Shown here: positions 7,261 to 15,390 of the stretch, one piece after another | How the letters are laid out: each line of letters starts with the position of its first letter | Numbering within the stretch: position 1 is the first letter of the stretch | NCBI GenBank assembly: GCA_903867225.1 | Contig: CAIPQN010000002.1 | Span: forward strand, 1 to 43,199 | DNA from: an uncultured Pseudomonadota bacterium | Lineage (GTDB): Bacteria; Pseudomonadota; Gammaproteobacteria; Methylococcales; Methylomonadaceae | Direction of reading: 5' to 3' | DNA length: 43,199 nt | Notes under the pieces: model-generated | The model's input: the letters and a program-made list of their open reading frames with translations, nothing else | Told to the model about the DNA's origin: nothing | Database searches by the model: none | Program-made: the position numbers and the translations under genes

Positions 7261-8295
7261 ATGCAACATTTTAGAGCATCTTTTATTATCGCTATTTTGT
7301 GTTTGAGTGGCGCGTTTTATTGGGGATTTTCGTCAGGTGGTATGAATGCTGGGATGACTGCTGCATCAATCGCGTTAATTCTTGGGGTACTCGAAGTCAG
7401 TTTGTCATTTGACAACGCGGTGGTAAATGCGTCGATTTTGAAACGTATGGACGAGAAATGGCAACAGTATTTTTTAACATGGGGTATTTTAGTTGCGGTT
7501 TTTGGAATGCGTTTGGTTTTCCCGATTGCCATTGTACAATTCGCGACAGGCATTGATTTTATAGCGGTTGCCGATATGGCGTTACATGATTCGGCAAAAT
7601 ATGCCGAACATTTAACAGGCGCACACGTTCAAATTGCTTCGTTTGGCGGTATGTTTTTGTTAATGGTATTTTTCGGATTTTTATTTGATGAAAAACGTGA
7701 AATTCACTGGCTGGGTTATTTTGAACGTAAATTTGCAAGTTTTGGAAAACTAGAATCTATCGCCATTATTTTATCGTTGTCAGTTTTGTTGGGAATGCAA
7801 AGTTTTGTAAACCCTGATGACCGTTTAACTGCTTTAGTAGCAGGGGTTGCAGGCGTTGTTTTATTTGTTATTGTTGATAGTATGTCAGCATTATTTGAAA
7901 ACGAAGAAGAAGGCGAAGAAGTTTCAGAAGCCATCAAACGCGGTAGCATGATGAGTTTTGTGTATTTGGAAATTTTAGACGCTTCATTTTCATTCGACGG
8001 TGTAATTGGTGCGTTTGCGATTACCCAAGATGTGGTCATCATTATGTTAGGTTTAACGATTGGCGCAATGTTCGTGCGGAGTTTGACAGTGTATTTAGTG
8101 CGTAAAGGGACACTCGATGAATATGTGTTTTTGGAACACGGCGCACATTATGCGATTGGCGCATTGGCGGGCATTATGTTGATTAGTATGAAACACGAAA
8201 TTCCAGAAGTAGTGACAGGTTTAGTCGGTGCAACATTCATTGGTTTGTCAGTTCTTTCGTCCATTTTTTACAAACGCAAACACGCAACGGTTTAA
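7261..8295 (+). CDS. DUF475 / TerC-like integral membrane protein
   Basis: This 344-residue inner-membrane protein has about eight to nine hydrophobic spans. It resembles the DUF475 family, a branch related to TerC: EVSLSFDNAVVNASIL near residue 47 and a second acidic motif, EILDASFSFDGVIGAFA, near residue 238. The paired LSFDNA/FSFDG motifs with intramembrane Asp are the family hallmark and suggest metal or cation handling, as for TerC proteins linked to Mn2+ export and tellurite resistance. That function is inference. AGGAA lies 5 nt before the ATG. It is 6 nt upstream of moxR and probably cotranscribed with it. Confidence 0.85.
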   Translation: MQHFRASFIIAILCLSGAFYWGFSSGGMNAGMTAASIALILGVLEVSLSFDNAVVNASILKRMDEKWQQYFLTWGILVAVFGMRLVFPIAIVQFATGIDFIAVADMALHDSAKYAEHLTGAHVQIASFGGMFLLMVFFGFLFDEKREIHWLGYFERKFASFGKLESIAIILSLSVLLGMQSFVNPDDRLTALVAGVAGVVLFVIVDSMSALFENEEEGEEVSEAIKRGSMMSFVYLEILDASFSFDGVIGAFAITQDVVIIMLGLTIGAMFVRSLTVYLVRKGTLDEYVFLEHGAHYAIGALAGIMLISMKHEIPEVVTGLVGATFIGLSVLSSIFYKRKHATV

Positions 8296-8301
8296 GTTTT
8301 T

Positions 8302-9276
8302 ATGTCAGAGATTCAAAATGCTTTAATTGCTTTAAAAAATCATATCGCCGAAGAAATTATTGGGCAAAATGTGTTGGTTGAACGAATGTTAATTGGCTTA
8401 TTAGCTGATGGACATATTCTTGTTGAAGGCGCACCAGGTCTGGCGAAAACACGGGCAATTAACGTGTTAAGTCATGGTATTGAAGGTGATTTTCATCGTG
8501 TTCAATTCACGCCAGATTTGTTGCCAGCGGATTTAACAGGAACTGAAATTTATCGCCCACAACAAGGCACATTCGAGTTTCAAAAAGGCCCTTTGTTTCA
8601 CAATTTGATTTTGGCGGATGAAATCAACCGTTCACCCGCGAAAGTTCAAGCAGCGTTGCTCGAAGCAATGGCAGAACGACAAATCACCGTGGGGCAAGCG
8701 ACGTATAAATTACCCGCGTTATTTATGGTAATGGCGACGCAAAACCCGATTGAACAAGAAGGTACTTATCCCTTGCCCGAAGCACAATTGGATAGATTTT
8801 TATTGCAGGTGAAAGTCGATTATCCAAATGCCGAACATGAAAAAGCAATTTTGCGTTTGGTGCGAGCAGAAGCACGTCAAATTGGTCAAAAAAGTATGAA
8901 AAAATCTTTTACACCAATGACACAAGCGACTTTATTTGAAGCGCGAAACGCCGTTTTAGATTTATATTTGGCTGAACCTCTGGAAGATTATTTGTTACAG
9001 ATTATTTTGGCGACACGCAAACCAAAAGTTTATGGCGATGATTTAGCCAGTTGGTTGCAATACGGTGCAAGTCCGCGTGCAAGTATTGCTTTAGATCGTT
9101 GTGCGAGAGCGAAAGCGTGGCTTTCAGAACGTGATTATGTTGCGCCCGAAGATATTCAAGAAATGGCGTTTGATGTATTACGCCATCGGTTGATTCTGTC
9201 TTATGAAGCTGAGGCAGAAGGTATGACGACAGATGATGTGATTAAAGAATTGATAGCGCGAGTTCCCGTTCCATAA
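8302..9276 (+). CDS. MoxR-family AAA+ ATPase
   Basis: MoxR ATPases act as chaperone-like partners of VWA proteins, often aiding metal insertion or membrane-complex maturation. The 324-residue protein has Walker A GAPGLAKT (43-50), Walker B ILADEINR (103-110), sensor-1 MATQNPIEQEGTYPLPEAQLDRF (around 144-166) and the AAA lid domain. It opens the MoxR-DUF58-DUF4381-VWA cluster, but a terminator and one opposite-strand gene separate it from the DUF58 gene. No specific client can be read from the sequence. Confidence 0.95.
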   Translation: MSEIQNALIALKNHIAEEIIGQNVLVERMLIGLLADGHILVEGAPGLAKTRAINVLSHGIEGDFHRVQFTPDLLPADLTGTEIYRPQQGTFEFQKGPLFHNLILADEINRSPAKVQAALLEAMAERQITVGQATYKLPALFMVMATQNPIEQEGTYPLPEAQLDRFLLQVKVDYPNAEHEKAILRLVRAEARQIGQKSMKKSFTPMTQATLFEARNAVLDLYLAEPLEDYLLQIILATRKPKVYGDDLASWLQYGASPRASIALDRCARAKAWLSERDYVAPEDIQEMAFDVLRHRLILSYEAEAEGMTTDDVIKELIARVPVP

Positions 9277-9284
9277 ATCTGAAA

Positions 9285-9320
9285 ACGGCACGAAAAACAA
9301 CTTTTTATCGTGCCGTGTTT
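9285..9320. terminator. Hairpin terminator between moxR and convergent small gene
   Basis: ACGGCACGA (9285-9293) and TCGTGCCGT (9308-9316) form a 9-bp perfect stem with an A/T-rich loop; GTTTTG follows on the plus strand and AAAA precedes. It lies between two convergent stops and could serve both strands. Confidence 0.7.
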
Positions 9321-9326
9321 TGAAAC

Positions 9327-9524
9327 TTAATGTACGAGCTTTTCTTTCGCTTTTTCTGCCAACTCATCAATGATGGAATGACCGTGTTCTTCGTTTTGTT
9401 CAAAGTGATCAAAAGGACTTTCACCTTTTTTGGTGTAAACGTAAATAAAATAACCCAACGGTGCAAACGCGATTGATGCAGCAACTAACATAAAAATAGA
9501 TATTTCAACAATAGTAGTACCCAT
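9327..9524 (-). CDS. Small single-span membrane protein, unknown
   Basis: This 65-residue protein has one membrane segment (residues about 5-28, EISIFMLVAASIAFAPLGYFIYVY) and an acidic/His-containing cytoplasmic tail ending DELAEKAKEKLVH. I chose ATG 9524 because AGAGGAG lies just upstream on the minus strand; an upstream in-frame start would add a basic stretch with no ribosome site. I do not recognise the family. It sits in reverse orientation between moxR and the DUF58 gene, two genes that are usually adjacent. Its size and topology recall small subunits of respiratory complexes, but nothing specific supports that. Confidence 0.6.
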   Translation of the reverse strand: MGTTIVEISIFMLVAASIAFAPLGYFIYVYTKKGESPFDHFEQNEEHGHSIIDELAEKAKEKLVH

Positions 9525-9596
9525 GATGCTCTCCTCTAAGATGTTTCTAATTTTTTGAATGAGCGCAAATAGTACACCGTTTTTTTTCGTCAATAA

Positions 9597-10508
9597 ATGA
9601 AACTTATGCCCGCATCTTTTGTATATTCTGAATACACCACTGTTTCACTAAAAATGCTTGTTGATTTAGCGCGTCCAGCGGCGGGTTTAACTTTTCACAA
9701 ACGTGCAATCCGTGCCAAACAAAGTGGCGGTTACATTTCGCGTTTCAAAGGACGAGGAATGGAATTTGATGAAGCACGTTTATATCAAGCAGGTGACGAT
9801 ATTCGCAGCATTGATTGGCGCGTCACCGCCCGAACGGGAAAAACACATACCAAAATTTTTCGTGAAGAACGCGAACGCCCTGTTTTTATTTCGGTGGATT
9901 GTCGCGCCACCATGCAATTTGCAACACGCGGCGTTTTCAAATCGGTATTAGCCGCAAAACTCGCGGCATTGCTGGCTTGGACAGCTCATCATCACGGTGA
10001 TCGAATTGGTGGACAATTATTCTTCGATGAAAATTGCCACGAATTAAAACCCCAAAATGGCAAACAAGCGGTTTTGCATTTTCTCAATGCGTTGGTCAAA
10101 ATAAATCCTTCAAATTCTTTTAAGCATGATGGCGATGAGGATTTAGAACCCGTGCTAAATCGTTTATTGCATCACGTTCGTCCGAGTAGTTTGGTTTATA
10201 TTATCAGTGATTTTCGAGGACTAACTGCTCAAGCTGAAATACTTTTAGCCAAACTCGCCAAACATTGTGATGTCGTTTTAATGTTTATTTATGACGAACT
10301 CGAACAGCATTTACCCGTTAGCGGGCAATATCGTTTTACGCAAAATGGTCAGGATGTAATTCTCGATGCAAATGTAAAAAAATCACTCGATTATCAACAA
10401 CACTTTTTAGCTAAACAAACGCATTTGCAAGATTTAGCCAAACAACGCAATATGATTTTTATTCCTGTCAACACGCAAGCCGATCCGTTGGCTTCTTTGA
10501 AAATTTAA
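9597..10508 (+). CDS. DUF58 domain protein (MoxR partner)
   Basis: This 303-residue soluble protein has the DUF58 hallmark: RFKGRGMEFDEARLYQAGDDIRSIDWRVTARTG (around 50-80), followed by HTKIFREERERPVFISVD and a VWA-like fold with a conserved LVYIISDFRG. DUF58 proteins accompany MoxR ATPases in nearly all clusters and are thought to work with them. There is no clear Shine-Dalgarno before ATG 9597. The 72 bp separating it from the divergent small gene must contain its own promoter. The DUF4381 gene follows after 10 nt. Confidence 0.92.
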   Translation: MKLMPASFVYSEYTTVSLKMLVDLARPAAGLTFHKRAIRAKQSGGYISRFKGRGMEFDEARLYQAGDDIRSIDWRVTARTGKTHTKIFREERERPVFISVDCRATMQFATRGVFKSVLAAKLAALLAWTAHHHGDRIGGQLFFDENCHELKPQNGKQAVLHFLNALVKINPSNSFKHDGDEDLEPVLNRLLHHVRPSSLVYIISDFRGLTAQAEILLAKLAKHCDVVLMFIYDELEQHLPVSGQYRFTQNGQDVILDANVKKSLDYQQHFLAKQTHLQDLAKQRNMIFIPVNTQADPLASLKI

Positions 10509-10518
10509 ACTTTAAGCC

Positions 10519-11010
10519 ATGCCGCCCATTCAAGATTTACCCATTCGTGATATTCATTTACCTGAAACTATAAATTGGTTTCCACCTGCTATGGGTTGGT
10601 GGTTCATCGCTATTTTTGTGCCGATTATTACTTATTTTTTGATTGCATTGATTCAGCGATTATTTCAAAAAACTGCCATTAAAGAAGCTAAAAAATTACT
10701 CAAACAATTACAAACGAATGACGCGTTAACACCGTTAGAAAAAGTCTGTGAATTATCGATATTGTTGCGACGGGTAGCTGTAATTTATAAACCCGAAATT
10801 GGTGGTTTAACGGGGCGGGCGTGGTTAGATTATTTAGATAACTCGCTTAAAGATGCGCCATTTAAAAATGGAATTGGACGTTGTTTAATCGATGCGCCTT
10901 ATCAAAAAGAATTACCGCCTAATACCGATTTGACTGCGTTATTTCAACTCGCACAAACGTGGCTGAATGTTCAAAATTCAAATGCCCACCGACCTAAAAA
11001 AACTGCATGA
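10519..11010 (+). CDS. DUF4381 membrane protein of the MoxR/VWA cluster
   Basis: The 163-residue protein starts PPIQDLPIRDIHLPETINWFPPA, then has one membrane span (residues about 26-48), then a cytoplasmic helical region containing LSILLRRVAVIY and LTGRAWLDYLD, all typical of DUF4381. Members are consistently encoded between DUF58 and the first VWA protein. Its stop overlaps the start of the next gene by 4 nt (ATGA), so translation is probably coupled. No catalytic motif is known for the family. Confidence 0.9.
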   Translation: MPPIQDLPIRDIHLPETINWFPPAMGWWFIAIFVPIITYFLIALIQRLFQKTAIKEAKKLLKQLQTNDALTPLEKVCELSILLRRVAVIYKPEIGGLTGRAWLDYLDNSLKDAPFKNGIGRCLIDAPYQKELPPNTDLTALFQLAQTWLNVQNSNAHRPKKTA

Positions 11011-11984
11011 TTCAATTACTCGCCCCGTGGTTACTGCTTACGTTACCTTTGCCATTATTGGTTTATTGGCTTGCACCTCCTAAATTAAACGCAAATCAAA
11101 GCGCGTTGCGTGTGCCTTTTTTAGCAGATTTTATGTATGACTCACCTGTAAAAATTGCTGCACCCAAACACACACGTCTATATCTCGCTGCATTGGCATG
11201 GTTATTTTTAGTTCTCGCGGCAGCACGTCCACAATGGTTAGGCGAACCGATTGAGCGAGCAATAAATGGACGTGATTTAATGTTAGCGGTTGATTTATCT
11301 GCCAGTATGCAAGAGAAAGATTTTATTTTAGATAAAGATTATGTTGACCGATTGACCGCAATTAAATCGATTGCGACGGATTTTATCGAGCGGCGTGTTG
11401 GCGATAGAGTGGGGTTAATTTTGTTTGGTTCAGAAGCCTATTTACAAACACCGCTCACATTTGACCGAAAAACGGTGGCAACACTTTTAGATGAATCTGC
11501 ACTGGGGTTGGCTGGCGATAATACAGCGATTGGTGATGCGATTGGTTTAGCAGTGAAACGATTACGAAATGAATCTGCAAATAGCCGTGTATTGATTTTG
11601 CTGACGGATGGTGCAAACACGGCGGGCGAAATTTCACCGTTAAAAGCTGCCGAACTTGCCGCTGCAAATCATTTGAAAATTTACACAATTGGCATTGGCG
11701 CAGACGAAATGCTAGTAGGTGGATTTTTTGGTTATCGCAAAGTGAATCCATCCGCTGATTTAGACGAGAAAATGTTGCTTAAAATTGCAGAAAGTACAGG
11801 TGGTTATTATTACCGTGCGAAAAATTTGGACGATTTAAATAACATTTATATGCGCCTCGACGAACTTGAACCTGTTGAAAAAGATAAACAGTATTTTCGT
11901 CCAAAACGGGAATTATATTTTGTGCCGTTAGCCATTGCGATGCTGTTAGCGGGTTTATTAAATTGGAAACGAAAACTTAGTTGA
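11007..11984 (+). CDS. batA: BatA-like VWA-domain membrane protein
   Basis: The 325-residue protein has two N-terminal membrane segments (about 5-25 and 57-75), a von Willebrand A domain and a C-terminal span (about 305-320). The MIDAS metal site is intact: Asp96-Leu-Ser98-Ala-Ser100, a Thr in LQTPLTFD, and LLTDGAN. VWA proteins of this class carry a metal-dependent protein-interaction face and work with MoxR; Bat proteins are linked to aerotolerance and envelope stress in Bacteroides and Leptospira. The gene overlaps DUF4381 by 4 nt. The second VWA gene, normally next, is displaced by the RTX gene. Confidence 0.9.
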   Translation: MIQLLAPWLLLTLPLPLLVYWLAPPKLNANQSALRVPFLADFMYDSPVKIAAPKHTRLYLAALAWLFLVLAAARPQWLGEPIERAINGRDLMLAVDLSASMQEKDFILDKDYVDRLTAIKSIATDFIERRVGDRVGLILFGSEAYLQTPLTFDRKTVATLLDESALGLAGDNTAIGDAIGLAVKRLRNESANSRVLILLTDGANTAGEISPLKAAELAAANHLKIYTIGIGADEMLVGGFFGYRKVNPSADLDEKMLLKIAESTGGYYYRAKNLDDLNNIYMRLDELEPVEKDKQYFRPKRELYFVPLAIAMLLAGLLNWKRKLS

Positions 11985-12081
11985 ATGGCATTATTCATGC
12001 TCGATATGGTTTGGCGACATTAACGTGTCAAATGTATGGCATAGACCGTCACTAAATTCTCATTAACTATAAGGACACAAT

Positions 12082-13569
12082 ATGACTCTTCCAAAAAAAG
12101 CGATTGCACCTACGTCTGCAATGATTGCCGCCGTTCAACCTATGAACAACACCCCTAAAATCGTAGCACCCGATGCAATAACTAACGTCGAAATGATGTT
12201 GAATTTAAACGGAACCGACAAACCTATCACCAAAGCGTTTTCATTTTTGAAACATACCGATGATGCTGCGCCGTATGTGCCGAATCCTGCAACGTATAAC
12301 AGCGTTGTTTCAATGAACATAACTGACCAAAACGGCAATGACCACGTTTTTTCAACGTATTTTGCGAAAACCGCTGTGGCAAATGAATGGAATGCGTATG
12401 TGTTTGTTGATGGTCGAAATATCGATACCGTGACAAATTTTCCAATTGTTAATAATGATGTATTGCCGCCCATTAATGTAGATAACTTATTTCCAATGGG
12501 AGCAGTCGATATGACGGATACGAATCTTGAAACTTTTGGAACGTCATTATTATCACCGTTAAAAGCATTGGTTTATCAAGGTGCCGATCAAATGTCAGAA
12601 ACCATCAACAATGATTCATTTCCCCCCCTTGATTTGTCGGCGTTATCTCGTGATTTATCCTCGGTGTCTGGCGCAACTGGTTTATATTTTCCAAATGAGT
12701 TTTCTCCTGCATCGGGTGAATTGATTTTTCAAGGATCAGCACCTGCGGCTGGAGAACGGTCAATGTATTTTTCATTAAGTGGAGGCGTTATATCATCAGT
12801 AGCTTTAGGAGAAGGTGAAATCACAGCCAATCCTTTAAAAATCTCTTTTGATGATAAGGGACAACTCGTTAATGTCGATGACGTTGACATGGTAAAAGGG
12901 TTCCAAACGAAAACACCAAGCTCAGAAGAACTCGCAAAATATGCGATTACACATGAACCCATTTCTACCAGTTTTGAACTCATGACAACCACAAGCGTGT
13001 TCTTTGATCATCTCGATTTATCTTCAATCAATCCTGCTTTGAAATCTGTACAGTTAAACATCGGTGTTGATTTTGCAAACTCAACACAGCTTGCAACGCC
13101 ATTCACCGTTAATTCTTTACAACAAACGTGGGGTCTAACTGGCACCGATCAAAATGATACGCTTTCTGGTTCAGCGGGAAATGATTGGATTATAGGCGGA
13201 ATAGGTGCAGATAAAATGACGGGCGGAATGGGTGCAGATCAATTCTCTTTTCATGACGTTGAAGAAATGGGATTGACGGCGAAAACCCGTGACATCATTA
13301 CCGATTTCAAACACAGCGACGGCGATAAAATTGATTTGTATGATATTGATGCAAATAGTGCCGACGTGGACAGTTTTGGATTTCAAATTGACCAAAGTTT
13401 CACGTTCATCGGCGCAAAAGCCTTCAGTAAAACGGATGCCACAGGTCAACTACGTTTTGATGCAACGACACACATTCTTTATGGCAGCACCAACGCAGAT
13501 AATAAACCTGAGTTTTCAATTCAGTTGAATGGCGTGAAAAGTTTGGTTGCTGACGATTTTGTTTTGTAA
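12082..13569 (+). CDS. Secreted RTX protein with FlgE hook-D2-like domain
   Basis: The 495-residue protein has no Sec signal. Residues about 35-350 resemble the D2 (FlaE) domain of flagellar hook protein FlgE: PATYN (69-73), then MNITDQNGN, TYFAKT ending near 97, W-x2-YVFVDG (109-111), FDDKGQLV (256-263) and DFANSTQLATPFTVNSLQQ (330-348). These match the hook consensus TYN..TSVTVYDSLGN, YFVKT, VDG and STQ..S.FSVNSL.QDG. No FlgE D0/D1 ends are present. From residue 354 come four RTX nonapeptides, then a serralysin-type C-terminus with DIITDFKHSDGDKIDL. RTX tails of this kind bind Ca2+ outside the cell and mark type I secretion substrates. AAGGA lies 6 nt before the ATG and a terminator follows. 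No type I exporter is in the window. The RTX part is secure; the hook-domain match is by motif only. Confidence 0.82.
   Translation: MTLPKKAIAPTSAMIAAVQPMNNTPKIVAPDAITNVEMMLNLNGTDKPITKAFSFLKHTDDAAPYVPNPATYNSVVSMNITDQNGNDHVFSTYFAKTAVANEWNAYVFVDGRNIDTVTNFPIVNNDVLPPINVDNLFPMGAVDMTDTNLETFGTSLLSPLKALVYQGADQMSETINNDSFPPLDLSALSRDLSSVSGATGLYFPNEFSPASGELIFQGSAPAAGERSMYFSLSGGVISSVALGEGEITANPLKISFDDKGQLVNVDDVDMVKGFQTKTPSSEELAKYAITHEPISTSFELMTTTSVFFDHLDLSSINPALKSVQLNIGVDFANSTQLATPFTVNSLQQTWGLTGTDQNDTLSGSAGNDWIIGGIGADKMTGGMGADQFSFHDVEEMGLTAKTRDIITDFKHSDGDKIDLYDIDANSADVDSFGFQIDQSFTFIGAKAFSKTDATGQLRFDATTHILYGSTNADNKPEFSIQLNGVKSLVADDFVL
13141..13248 (+). repeat. Four RTX nonapeptide repeats
   Basis: Consecutive nine-residue units of GGxGxDxUx type: GTDQNDTLS, GSAGNDWII, GGIGADKMT and GGMGADQFS. 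They form the Ca2+-binding parallel beta roll preceding the type I secretion tail. Confidence 0.9.
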
Positions 13570-13587
13570 TTTGCTTGATTGTTTTTG

Positions 13588-13614
13588 GGCGTGATTTTTG
13601 TCACGCCTTTTTTT
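13588..13614 (+). terminator. Rho-independent terminator after RTX gene
   Basis: GGCGTGA (13588-13594), a six-base loop, TCACGCC (13601-13607) and a run of seven T. It lies 18 nt after the RTX stop and 30 nt before the next VWA gene, so the latter needs read-through or its own promoter. Confidence 0.92.
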
Positions 13615-13643
13615 ATTAGATTGTTGAATTGGAGAAAATCAAA

Positions 13644-15389
13644 ATGATGGAGATTCTAACGAACTTTCATTTTTTAAGACCTTATGCTTTTTTGGCGTTG
13701 GTTCCATTGATTTACTTAGCGATAAAAAATTATCGTTACAGTTCCAATTCAACCGCGCATTGGTCGAAGATTTGTGACCGCGAATTATTGCCGTATTTGC
13801 TTGAAAAAAGCGGCAGTAAAAACTCAAAGCTCACTTTTTGGCTAGGAAGTTTCGTTGCATTTCTAGCGATTCTTGCCCTCGCTGCACCGACGTGGCAACG
13901 CTTACCCGCCCCTGTTTTTCGCAATAATACTTCACTGGTGATTGCGTTAAATTTATCTGAATCGATGAATGCCGAAGACGTAAAACCGAGTCGTTTAGTT
14001 CGAGCGCGTTACAAAATCGCTGATTTACTTTCACAGCGCAAAGATGGACAAACTGCGTTATTAGTTTATTCAGGCGCGGCATTTACGGTTACGCCATTGA
14101 CCAACGACATCGAAACGATTCACAGTCAATTAGAAGCCTTAACCACCGACATTATGCCAGCTGAAGGAAATAATCCTGTTGCGGGTTTAACAAAAGCGGT
14201 TGAACTTTTGAAACAAGCTGGTTTGCCACAAGGTCACATTTTGCTCATTACCGACAGCGCAGAATCATCACAAGCTGTGCCGTTTGCAAAAAAATTAGGG
14301 GCGTTTCAATTATCTGTTTTAGGCGTAGGAACAAACGAAGGTGCGCCGATTGCCTTGCCAGAAGGTGGTTTTGCCAAAGACGAAACAGGACAAATTCTCG
14401 TGCCAAAATTACAAATTGGCGAATTAAGTGAACTCGCAGCGGCTGGGAATGGGCGTTTTCAAATCATGACCGCTGACGATAGCGATGTGAAAAATTTATT
14501 GCAGACGTTCGATACACCATTGACGCAATCAGCGAGTGATAAAACCGATTTATTTCTCGAACAATGGGAAGACAATGGATATTGGTTGATTTTGCTAATT
14601 TTACCGTGGGCGGCGTGGCAATTTCGGAAAGGTGCGTTTTATTTAGCGATTTTATTTTTATTGCCGTTGCCGAAAAATAGTTATGCGTTTGAGTGGCAAA
14701 ATTTATGGCATACGCCTGACCAACAAGCTCAACGAGCTTACGACAAACAGCAGTTTTCACAAGCTGCCGAAAAGTTTGAAAATCCAGAATGGAAAGCAGC
14801 AGCACAATATAAAGCAGGTAATTTTGATAAAGCATCGGAACAATTTCAACAATCGAATAATTTTTATAATCAAGGTAACGCATTGGCGAAAAAAGGACAA
14901 TTAGCCGAAGCATTAGCCGCTTACGAACAAGCCGTAAAAGAAAATCCTTACGACCATGATGCGAAATTCAACAAAGAAATCGTTGAAAAAGAATTAGAAA
15001 AACAGAAACAAAACCAAGAGAATAAACCGCAAGATTCGCAAAAATCTGAACCGAAAGAAAACGAGAAATCGGATAAAAATTCGCAAAAAAAAGAAGGCGA
15101 AAATAAAGAATCGGATTCAAAACCCAATCAAAAAGAAGAACACAAAGCAGGTGAAAATCCTGATAAAAAAGAAAATTCTAAAGAAGAAAAATCAAAGCAA
15201 GAATCCGAAAAACAAAAAGAAACTGAAGCTAAAAAAGACGAGCAACCGAAGAAAGGCGAACAAGTTGAAGCGGAAAAAATAACCACTGAACAACAACAAG
15301 CAAATGAACAGTGGTTAAAGCGAATCCCAGATGATCCCGCGACGCTATTGAAACGAAAATTCAAATATCAATATAGTCAGCAGCCATGA
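13644..15389 (+). CDS. batB: BatB/BatC-like VWA-TPR membrane protein
   Basis: This 581-residue fusion has N-terminal spans (about 14-30 and 65-82), a VWA domain (about 95-310), membrane segments near 320-360, TPR repeats (about 370-455, with NFYNQGNALAKKGQLAEALAAYEQAVKENP), then a Lys/Glu/Gln-rich low-complexity tail of about 100 residues. It ends with the family-typical WLKRIPDDPATLLKRKF. The MIDAS is altered: Asn103-Leu-Ser-Glu-Ser stands where Asp-x-Ser-x-Ser is expected, and the later motif is ITDSAES in place of TDG. It may therefore bind partners without metal or with weaker metal affinity. I use ATG 13644 behind GGAGA (13631). The stop lies one base from the convergent bamD stop. Confidence 0.88.
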   Translation: MMEILTNFHFLRPYAFLALVPLIYLAIKNYRYSSNSTAHWSKICDRELLPYLLEKSGSKNSKLTFWLGSFVAFLAILALAAPTWQRLPAPVFRNNTSLVIALNLSESMNAEDVKPSRLVRARYKIADLLSQRKDGQTALLVYSGAAFTVTPLTNDIETIHSQLEALTTDIMPAEGNNPVAGLTKAVELLKQAGLPQGHILLITDSAESSQAVPFAKKLGAFQLSVLGVGTNEGAPIALPEGGFAKDETGQILVPKLQIGELSELAAAGNGRFQIMTADDSDVKNLLQTFDTPLTQSASDKTDLFLEQWEDNGYWLILLILPWAAWQFRKGAFYLAILFLLPLPKNSYAFEWQNLWHTPDQQAQRAYDKQQFSQAAEKFENPEWKAAAQYKAGNFDKASEQFQQSNNFYNQGNALAKKGQLAEALAAYEQAVKENPYDHDAKFNKEIVEKELEKQKQNQENKPQDSQKSEPKENEKSDKNSQKKEGENKESDSKPNQKEEHKAGENPDKKENSKEEKSKQESEKQKETEAKKDEQPKKGEQVEAEKITTEQQQANEQWLKRIPDDPATLLKRKFKYQYSQQP

Positions 15390-15390
15390 T

